15,561 nucleotides of DNA. Origin: Bacteroidales bacterium UBA6117. Lineage in GTDB: Bacteria > Bacteroidota > Bacteroidia > Bacteroidales > VadinHA17. This document shows positions 6,551 through 12,180 of the stretch, in pieces; the first letter of the stretch is position 1; each line of letters begins with the position of its first letter. The stretch covers positions 1 through 15,561 of the forward strand of contig DIWB01000038.1 of NCBI GenBank assembly GCA_002428385.1, written 5' to 3'. The position numbers were made by a program, and so were the translations under genes. The notes below the pieces were generated by a model. The model did not search any database, was not told where the DNA came from, and worked only from the letters and a program-made list of their open reading frames with translations.

Positions 6551-6677
6551 CTATCGGGGTATCCGGTGCTTGCCCCCGACCTTCGATCGGGCCAGGATCG
6601 GGTAAAACAACCTCCCCACATTTCCGGGCCGTTACAGTGCATTTTAGCCGATGAGAACAAATTTGTCAACGATGTTG
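6551..6677. other. Junction between exporter remnant and MNT/HEPN module
   Basis: GC-rich, palindrome-bearing sequence (CCCGA...TCGGG near 6577-6593, then GGATCGGG) follows directly on the truncated exporter and resembles the 4864-4894 hairpin in composition (GATCGGG words). It gives way to AT-rich sequence before the promoter of the next gene. It probably marks the deletion or insertion breakpoint that removed the exporter body. Confidence 0.5.
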
Positions 6678-6685
6678 TATCTTTG
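6678..6685 (+). promoter_or_regulatory. Bacteroidota -7 promoter box TATCTTTG
   Basis: TATCTTTG fits the TAnnTTTG consensus exactly. Only 6 bases separate it from the ATG at 6691, so transcription would start at or within a few bases of the start codon. A TTTG at 6662-6665 is closer (12 bases) than the usual 19-21, so the -33 element is not convincing. Confidence 0.55.
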
Positions 6686-6690
6686 CATAA

Positions 6691-7008
6691 ATGAATAAGA
6701 AGACTGAACATATAGCACACAGGATTAAGTTAAATATTTCTGAAATTGACCAAAATGCTCAGGTGATATTATATGGATCACGAGCAAGAGGTGATGCCAG
6801 AAAGGATTCTGACTGGGATATTCTTGTTCTGACTGATTATCCTGTGACATACCAGATTGAAAAATCATTTCGTGACCACCTTTATGACCTGGAGCTTGAA
6901 ACAGGAGAAACTTTGTCTCTATTTGTTTATTCAAAAATAGACTGGAATACAAGGCATCATATAACTCCATATTTTCAAAGTGTTTCTTCACAAGGTATTC
7001 AGTTATGA
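6691..7008 (+). CDS. MNT-type minimal nucleotidyltransferase (probable antitoxin)
   Basis: A 105-residue cytoplasmic protein. The nucleotidyltransferase signature GS-X10-D-x-D is complete: G29-S30 through D41-W-D43 in YGSRARGDARKDSDWDILVL. Such minimal nucleotidyltransferases form operons with HEPN proteins. In characterised HEPN/MNT pairs the MNT protein is the antitoxin and can transfer AMP groups to the toxin. The third acidic residue often seen in the following strand is not obvious (L-S-L-F-V-Y at 75-80), so catalytic activity is likely but not certain. The stop overlaps the next start by 4 bases (ATGA at 7005-7008), so the two are translationally coupled. The start codon lies 6 bases after a promoter box, implying little or no leader. 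Confidence 0.88.
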   Translation: MNKKTEHIAHRIKLNISEIDQNAQVILYGSRARGDARKDSDWDILVLTDYPVTYQIEKSFRDHLYDLELETGETLSLFVYSKIDWNTRHHITPYFQSVSSQGIQL

Positions 7009-7403
7009 TTAGAGAAGAAAGGATTGAATACTCCAGACTAAGAATAGAATCAGCCTATAATACATTTGAAGCTGCAAAGGTTCTTGCTCAGAACGGATTT
7101 TGGAATTCAGCAATAAACAGATTATACTATGCTATATTCTACGCTGTTAATGCACTGTTAGTACTTAATGAAATTGATTCTCAAACACATTCAGGTATGA
7201 GAAACCAATTCTCCAAGTATTTCATAAAAACCGGAAAACTTGACAAAAAATATGGTAAACTTTTAGTTCAACTTTATGATTGGCGGCAACAAGGGGACTA
7301 TGATAACCTAATTGACTTTTCTGAAGAAACAGTTAATCAGCTTTTTGAGCCAGTCAACGAAATGTTGGCTACTATTGATAATGAAATCAGAAACTCACTT
7401 TAA
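7005..7403 (+). CDS. HEPN-domain protein (probable toxin partner of the MNT protein)
   Basis: A 132-residue, mostly helical protein with the HEPN pattern W-x-S-A-I-N-R-L-Y-Y-A-I-F-Y-A-V-N-A-L-L (residues 33-52), T-H-S-G (61-64), F-x-K-Y-F-I-K-T-G (69-77) and W-R-Q-Q-G-D-Y (93-99). This is the common subfamily in which an R-x-x-x-D-Y motif stands where other HEPN toxins have the RNase motif R-X4-6-H; no such R...H motif is seen here. It begins inside the last codons of the MNT gene. A toxin-antitoxin or related stress/defence role is inferred from the family and pairing, not shown; loss of the R...H motif makes RNase activity uncertain. Confidence 0.85.
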   Translation: MIREERIEYSRLRIESAYNTFEAAKVLAQNGFWNSAINRLYYAIFYAVNALLVLNEIDSQTHSGMRNQFSKYFIKTGKLDKKYGKLLVQLYDWRQQGDYDNLIDFSEETVNQLFEPVNEMLATIDNEIRNSL

Positions 7404-7442
7404 TACGGACAATGCATAAGTTGTTTGTCACGGTTTTTACTT

Positions 7443-7469
7443 TTCCTGACTGCCTCAGGCAGGCAGGAA
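7443..7469. repeat. 27-base imperfect palindrome
   Basis: Two nested arm pairs, TTCCTG/CAGGAA (7443-7448, 7464-7469) and CTGCCT/AGGCAG (7450-7455, 7457-7462), are centred on C7456 with one mismatched pair between them (A7449/G7463). It lies 40 bases after the HEPN stop. No T-run follows on the plus strand, so it is more likely a dispersed palindrome than a terminator. Confidence 0.6.
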
Positions 7470-7565
7470 GGACTCCTGCACCCAAGACAAATTTGTAATG
7501 GCCGTTGAACCTGAACACGCGCGTCTGAAAGCAATTTACATCCTGTACCATGATGCCGTAGTTGA

Positions 7566-7739
7566 CAGCAAGACGACGGGCGCCCGGATATCTGTACTGG
7601 CAAATTCCTTCAAAGTCTTCCGGCATTAACCGATCAAGTAATTGAAAAAATTCACGAAAATTTATCGATAAACGATAAGCAGGTTATTGATATTCGACAA
7701 TTATTTTACCCAAAACGATATGATATTCAGGCACTTTGA
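7566..7739 (+). pseudogene. Possible C-terminal remnant of an unknown protein
   Basis: An open frame of 57 codons without an ATG runs to a TGA at 7737-7739. Its last part (LPALTDQVIEKIHENLSIND, then KQVIDIRQLFYPKRYDIQAL) has the look of a true protein end, with an amphipathic helix and a short basic-aromatic motif. The upstream part merges with conflicting frames, as expected if the gene has lost its 5' part. I do not recognise the family. Confidence 0.3.
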
Positions 7740-7761
7740 TGTGTTTTCACGCAATTCCGGT

Positions 7762-7796
7762 TATGTTTGTACACATGATATAATTTTGACATGTAC
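7762..7796 (+). promoter_or_regulatory. Promoter box TATGTTTG with overlapping inverted repeat
   Basis: TATGTTTG (7762-7769) fits the TAnnTTTG -7 consensus. A TTTG at 7735-7738 lies 23 bases upstream, slightly more than the usual 19-21. The inverted repeat GTACaCATG (7769-7777) / CATGTAC (7790-7796) starts at the last base of the box and would cover the transcription start, where an operator might sit. The gene at 7849 would have a leader of about 75 bases. Confidence 0.4.
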
Positions 7797-7848
7797 TTCA
7801 TTCTGCCTAAATTTATCTCAATAAAATACTCAGCTAATAAAGGATGAT

Positions 7849-8943
7849 ATGAACATGAAATTCAAATACCTGGTCCTTGCTTTTTTTCTTTTGACCGGAT
7901 GCCATAATCCCGCAAAGGAACCACCTGTTCCTGAAGGTAGGGATGCCTGGACGCTTTCCGGTTTTGTAAAGGTAGATTCAATCAATCCCATACTTGAGCC
8001 ATCGGCCGGACAGGTTTTTAGTTGTCCCGTATCAGGAAAAGCCGTGAAATGGGAGGAACGGAATGTTCTTAATCCTTCCGCAGTGGTCAGGGACGGGAAG
8101 GTGTTTATGATTTACAGGGCCCAGGATGAAGCAATGACTTCAAGGCTTGGACTGGCTGTCAGTGACGATGGCCTGCACTTCACGAAGGAGGCGGAGCCGA
8201 TATTCTATCCAGCCAGGGATAACATGACTGCCTATGAATGGCCGGGAGGGGTTGAGGATCCGCGGATTGTGGAAAGGGAGGACGGAACCTATATACTCAC
8301 CTACACTTCGTACGATGGTAAGACGGCCCGGCTGTGCCTGGCAAGTTCCAAAGACCTCAGAACCTGGGAAAAGCACGGACTGGTTCTGGGAGAAGGGAAA
8401 TACAGGGATACCTGGTCAAAATCGGGTGCTATTGTTTCAAGGCTCGATAACGGAAGAATAATTGCCACCAGGATAAACGGCCTTTACTGGATGTATTTCG
8501 GCGACACCGATCTTTTTATGGCAACTTCCGACGACCTTATTCATTGGGAAGCAGTTGAGAACAGTGAAAACGGCAGGATGATATCAGTCCTCCATCCACG
8601 TCCGGGCTACTTCGACAGCAGGCTTGTGGAACCCGGGCCTTATGCCCTGGTAAGGGATAATGGAATACTTCTGATCTACAATGCGAGTAACTCTTCCGGC
8701 AACAACGACCCCGGCCTGCCCAGGTTCACATATGCTGCCGGCCAGGCTTTGTTTGACCGGGACAGACCCTACAAGCTTACAGACAGGACCAACGACTATT
8801 TTATCTTTCCGGACAAACCCTATGAGCTGACGGGGGAGGTGAACAATGTCTGCTTTGTTGAAGGAATGGTTTACTTCAGGGACAGGTGGTTCCTCTATTA
8901 CGGTACTGCTGATTCAAGGATAGCGGTGGCGGTGAGGGAATGA
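7849..8943 (+). CDS. GH130-like glycosidase/phosphorylase lipoprotein
   Basis: A 364-residue protein with a lipoprotein signal (lipobox L15-T-G-C18) and a five-bladed beta-propeller of the GH130 / GH43-like superfamily. Landmarks: N-P-S-A-V-V-R-D-G-K-V-F-M-I-Y-R-A-Q-D (75-93), G-G-V-E-D-P-R (133-139, with the acidic D137 expected in GH130 active sites), F-D-S-R-L-V-E-P-G-P (255-264), and the last blade F-V-E-G-M-V-Y-F...Y-Y-G-T-A-D-S (336-356). GH130 enzymes act on beta-mannosides, either by phosphorolysis or, in several exported Bacteroidota members, by hydrolysis. Envelope anchoring favours hydrolysis outside the cytoplasm, but substrate and mechanism are not decided here. An AAAGGA site (7839-7844) 4 bases before the ATG supports this start over the ATG at 7855. 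No SusC/SusD-type genes are nearby, so it is not in a classical utilisation locus. Confidence 0.85.
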   Translation: MNMKFKYLVLAFFLLTGCHNPAKEPPVPEGRDAWTLSGFVKVDSINPILEPSAGQVFSCPVSGKAVKWEERNVLNPSAVVRDGKVFMIYRAQDEAMTSRLGLAVSDDGLHFTKEAEPIFYPARDNMTAYEWPGGVEDPRIVEREDGTYILTYTSYDGKTARLCLASSKDLRTWEKHGLVLGEGKYRDTWSKSGAIVSRLDNGRIIATRINGLYWMYFGDTDLFMATSDDLIHWEAVENSENGRMISVLHPRPGYFDSRLVEPGPYALVRDNGILLIYNASNSSGNNDPGLPRFTYAAGQALFDRDRPYKLTDRTNDYFIFPDKPYELTGEVNNVCFVEGMVYFRDRWFLYYGTADSRIAVAVRE

Positions 8944-9055
8944 GATGAAAGTAACAATCGGGATACTACGGAATTGATTTTTCGGTTTGAATTTTAGTGG
9001 TCTGAACAGCAATCACATAGGGGATTATAGCCAGGGAGCCATGCACAATTTTAGG

Positions 9056-9084
9056 TTATGGTTTCCATAATGGTATTTTTTTTT
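9056..9084 (+). terminator. Weak terminator-like hairpin
   Basis: TTATGG/CCATAA (9056-9061, 9065-9070) with a 3-base loop, then a run of nine T starting at 9076. The stem is short and AT-rich and the T-run is 5 bases away, so it is a weak candidate for ending transcription of the GH130-like gene. Confidence 0.3.
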
Positions 9085-9160
9085 GCGATATTTGGTTAGA
9101 ATTATTGAAAACTAATGAATCGGAGAAATCCTTAACATCATTCAATTAAAATTTGACGAA

Positions 9161-10627
9161 ATGAAAAAACTGAATATTCCGGTAGTTTTTACGCTGTTCA
9201 CCGCGATGCTTCTGCTGGTGATATCATGTGCGATAAATCCCGTAACCGGCAAAAATCAGATTATGCTTATGTCGGAAGAGCAGGAAGTCGCACTTGGGAT
9301 GTCTTATGATCCACAGGTTCTGGCAACATTCGGAGTTTACAACGATAACAATCTGCAGAATTTTGTTCAGACAAAGGGCACCGAGATGGGAAAGATATCG
9401 CATCGCCCCAATCTTGTTTATCACGTTAAAGTAGTTGATTCTCCGGTTGTAAACGCATTTGCCGTTCCGGGAGGGTATATTTACCTCACACGCGGCATTC
9501 TTGCACAGCTTAACAGTGAAGCTGAGCTTATGGGTGTTCTTGCCCATGAAATGGGTCACATAACTGCCCGTCATACGGTTGCAACCCAGAGCAAGCAGCA
9601 GATGGCCCAGCTGCTTTTGATCGGAGGGATGATTGCCTCCGAGAAGTTTGCGCAGTATGCCCAGTATGCGATGCAGGGACTTGAATTGCTTTTTCTCAGC
9701 TTCAGCCGCGACGACGAGAGGCAGGCTGATGCTTTGGGAGTTGAATATTCGTCAAAACTTGGTTATGATGCCCATAAGATGGCTGACTTCTTCAAGGTTT
9801 TAAAGAAGATGAGCCTGGCCGAAAGTGAAGGTGGCATTCCAACATTCCTTTCAACTCATCCCGATCCGGGCGACAGGTACAATGATGTAAACAAACAGGC
9901 CGCGCAATGGCAGACCCAGCTGAATCTGGGGATCTACAAGGTAAATCAGGATCAGTATCTTCAGATGGTCAACGGCATAATCTACGGTGATGATCCCAAG
10001 CAGGGGTATGTTGAGAATAACGTTTTCTATCATCCCGAGCTGAAATTCAAGTTCGGATATCCCATGGGCTGGACCCTCGAAAACAGCCCGCTTCAGGTCA
10101 CTGTCACACCTCCTGACGGCAAGGCCCTGATGCTTTTCTTGCTGTCAGATCAAAAGACTCTTGAAGCCGCTGTTGACACAACACTGGCAAGGTACGGACT
10201 GACTCCCCAGGGAAGCAAGAGGACCACGGTTAACGGATTGCCGGCAATAATGACACAGGCCAAACAGGTTCAGCAGGACCAGTCGACCGGAGCAACGGCA
10301 ACAAACCTTGTGCTTAGTTATTTTATCAGCCACGGCGGTCTGATTTATGTATTCCTTGGAGTGTCGACCGAAGCTGATTTCAACACCTATGCCACCACCA
10401 TGAACACGGCCATGACCACATTTTCGAATCTGATCGATGCTTCGAAAATAAATGTACAACCGAAGAGGATAAATGTGGTTAAAGTTGCAAGAGCAGGTAC
10501 CGTGGCTGATGCTTTCACATATTTCAGGGTACCCCAGGCCCAGCAGGCAGAGCTTGCATTGCTGAATGACATGGAACTCACCGATAAAGTTGCGGCAGGA
10601 AAATTGTTAAAGATAGTGAGTCAGTAA
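9161..10627 (+). CDS. M48 family zinc metallopeptidase lipoprotein
   Basis: A 488-residue protein with lipoprotein signal (residues 5-22, V-I-S-C23). The peptidase domain (about 30-255) begins with the typical N-P-V-T-G-K-N-Q-I-M-L-M-S-E-E-Q-E and carries the zinc motif H129-E130-M-G-H133, the third ligand E186 in D-D-E-R-Q-A-D, and the family loop S-T-H-P-D-P-G-D-R (231-239). This arrangement matches the periplasmic BepA/LoiP-like branch of M48, involved in outer-membrane protein quality control. After it come a domain of about 150 residues (285-425) and a LysM-like C-terminal piece (438-488: V-A-R-A-G-T-V-A-D-A-F ... L-N-D-M-E-L), which M48 lipoproteins in other bacteria also carry. Quality control of envelope proteins is inferred from the family. 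The frame is intact, with a weak ribosome site and a strong terminator after it. Confidence 0.92.
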   Translation: MKKLNIPVVFTLFTAMLLLVISCAINPVTGKNQIMLMSEEQEVALGMSYDPQVLATFGVYNDNNLQNFVQTKGTEMGKISHRPNLVYHVKVVDSPVVNAFAVPGGYIYLTRGILAQLNSEAELMGVLAHEMGHITARHTVATQSKQQMAQLLLIGGMIASEKFAQYAQYAMQGLELLFLSFSRDDERQADALGVEYSSKLGYDAHKMADFFKVLKKMSLAESEGGIPTFLSTHPDPGDRYNDVNKQAAQWQTQLNLGIYKVNQDQYLQMVNGIIYGDDPKQGYVENNVFYHPELKFKFGYPMGWTLENSPLQVTVTPPDGKALMLFLLSDQKTLEAAVDTTLARYGLTPQGSKRTTVNGLPAIMTQAKQVQQDQSTGATATNLVLSYFISHGGLIYVFLGVSTEADFNTYATTMNTAMTTFSNLIDASKINVQPKRINVVKVARAGTVADAFTYFRVPQAQQAELALLNDMELTDKVAAGKLLKIVSQ

Positions 10628-10650
10628 CAGTTGTTTCGCTGAAGAAACTA

Positions 10651-10681
10651 AAAACCCGGATTGAGCTGCAATCCGGGTTTT
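10651..10681. terminator. Bidirectional intrinsic terminator
   Basis: AAAACCCGGATTG (10651-10663) and CAATCCGGGTTTT (10669-10681) are exact reverse complements (13 bp) around AGCTG. The T-run continues on the plus strand (ATTTTTT), and the A-rich left side gives a T-run on the minus strand. It lies between the convergent M48 and oxidoreductase genes, 23 and 19 bases from their stops, and can serve both. Confidence 0.9.
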
Positions 10682-10700
10682 ATTTTTTCACTTTACCCTG

Positions 10701-12011
10701 CTAATAAGCAGGAAGCTTATATCCGTTGTGATAAACGGGAGTGATAAGTGAATTGGCAGTTTCTGTCGCGAACGACTGGGTGGCATCGTTCCAGCTCACC
10801 TTTTCCCCGGTCCGGTATGCAATATTTCCCATCTGGGCAACCAGGGCCACGTTCCTTCCAATATCCAGGCTTGCGTTCAGCTTTTCGGGAGTGTTGTTCT
10901 TTAGGCAGTCGAGGAAGTTTCTGGTGTGGAGGTCAAGGCCGTTACCTACATTTTTCTGTACAGGCACTGCTTCAATCTTCTGTTTTTCGGGAACAACTTC
11001 CCATCCCTGGCGGTCGAGCACGAGGGTTCCGTTCTCTCCTATGTACGACATTCCGTGAGGTCTTCTCCAGTTGCCAAGTCCAATACCGATTGTGTGTTCC
11101 CAGATCATGGTGAAGTCGTTGAAGTCGTAAACGGCTGTCATGGTATCGGGAGTTACCATATCATCCTCGGGGAAAGCGTATTTTCCGCCAATTGCCATCA
11201 CTGAAGAAGGAATTGACTTGCCCATTCCATAGAGGATGTAATCGATCAGGTGGACACCCCAGTCGGTCATAAGTCCGTTTCCATACTCCCAGTACCATCT
11301 CCAGGTGAAATGGAAGCGGTTCATGTTGAACGGCCTGAGCGGAGCAGGGCCGAGCCAGGTTTCATAGTCGACACCTGCAGGAACCGGTTCGTCGGCTACT
11401 TTGGGAACAGCGCCTTTCCAGTCAACATACGACCATGCCTTGCAGGTACGGATCCTGCCAAGCTTGCCTGATTTCAGGTAATTGATGGCGTCAACAAAGT
11501 GCGGCTGGCTTCTCTGCCACTGTCCGACCTGAACCATCTTCCCGTGTTTACGGGCAGCATTCCGCATGATGTTAATCTCGGCGATGGAATTGCCCATGGG
11601 TTTTTCAACATAAATATGCTTGCCGGCTTCCTGTGCATGGACAAACTGAAGGCAGTGCCAGTGATCTGGAGTGCCTATGATAACTATATCAATATCTTTG
11701 TCATCCAGCATCCTGCGGTAATCCGAGTAAAGCTTCGGAGCAGCAAAGCCAAGTTTTTCAATATCGGCTGTTCGGCTTGCGAGGAGGTTTTTATCGATGT
11801 CGCACAACGCAACACACTCGACCTCGGGATTCTTCAGGAATGATGCCAGGTTGCTGTATCCCTGGCTCCTGACTCCAATGAGGCCGACCTGGATCTTATC
11901 GTTCGGACCGGCCTTTCTTTTTCTTGCTTCAGCCAGCAAATCAACCGGAAGCACCGAGCCGGCAGCTATAACAGATGCTGTTTTTAAAAAGTCCCTGCGT
12001 GATGAATTCAT
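10701..12011 (-). CDS. Tat-exported Gfo/Idh/MocA-family oxidoreductase
   Basis: A 436-residue protein. The N-terminus S-S-R-R-D-F-L-K (3-10) followed by a hydrophobic stretch is a twin-arginine export signal. The Rossmann part has V-G-L-I-G-V-R-S-Q-G (42-51) for the dinucleotide, the strand end C-D-I-D (70-73), and the family's catalytic E-K-P (136-138, K137). The C-terminal domain carries T-D-W-G-V-H-L-I-D-Y with a conserved histidine. Members oxidise or isomerise sugars and polyols with tightly bound NAD(P); Tat export fits folding with cofactor before transport. Some relatives (GH109) use the same fold as glycosidases, which cannot be ruled out. Substrate unknown. An AAGGAG ribosome site (complement of 12018-12023) 6 bases before the ATG supports the start. 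It converges on M48 and diverges from the M16 gene. Confidence 0.9.
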   Translation of the reverse strand: MNSSRRDFLKTASVIAAGSVLPVDLLAEARKRKAGPNDKIQVGLIGVRSQGYSNLASFLKNPEVECVALCDIDKNLLASRTADIEKLGFAAPKLYSDYRRMLDDKDIDIVIIGTPDHWHCLQFVHAQEAGKHIYVEKPMGNSIAEINIMRNAARKHGKMVQVGQWQRSQPHFVDAINYLKSGKLGRIRTCKAWSYVDWKGAVPKVADEPVPAGVDYETWLGPAPLRPFNMNRFHFTWRWYWEYGNGLMTDWGVHLIDYILYGMGKSIPSSVMAIGGKYAFPEDDMVTPDTMTAVYDFNDFTMIWEHTIGIGLGNWRRPHGMSYIGENGTLVLDRQGWEVVPEKQKIEAVPVQKNVGNGLDLHTRNFLDCLKNNTPEKLNASLDIGRNVALVAQMGNIAYRTGEKVSWNDATQSFATETANSLITPVYHNGYKLPAY

Positions 12012-12180
12012 ATTTTACTCCTTTTTGAGATTATCCGGCAATTTAATATTTTCCTTAATTAAGATCAAATTCTTTCTGCATCTTTGTGCAATCATTCCAT
12101 TATTAGCATGTCCGTTTCATGGATACAGGATATTCCGGCAACAATCAGGCCAGACAAGTGCATCATTTAAAATTCCTGCA

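Larger units (their letters stand above)
7404..7848. other. Intergenic region after the HEPN gene, with possible gene remnants
   Basis: 445 bases without a complete gene. It holds a palindrome at 7443-7469, overlapping protein-like open frames (one ending at 7739 is listed separately; another on the minus strand spans about 7387-7626), and a promoter box with an adjoining inverted repeat at 7762-7796. The open frames share no recognisable family and conflict with one another, so I call this remnant DNA. Confidence 0.45.

Noticed and set aside
6551..6690. Continuation of the C39 exporter in another frame
   Set aside because: I read the shifted frames after the TAG. They give low-quality Gly/Pro/Ser-rich sequence without the expected exporter motifs, so a simple frameshift does not explain the truncation.
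7387..7626. 79-codon minus-strand open frame overlapping the HEPN end
   Set aside because: It overlaps the HEPN C-terminus and runs through the palindrome at 7443-7469, and I recognise no family. It may contain remnant coding sequence, but I cannot support it as a gene.
10741..11843. Several plus-strand open frames of 70-120 codons
   Set aside because: They are antisense shadows of the oxidoreductase gene, which has a Tat signal, cofactor motif and ribosome site on the minus strand.
11797..12180. N-terminal extension of the M16 protease
   Set aside because: It would overlap the divergent oxidoreductase gene and put 128 residues in front of a clear signal peptide. The start at 12181 fits better.
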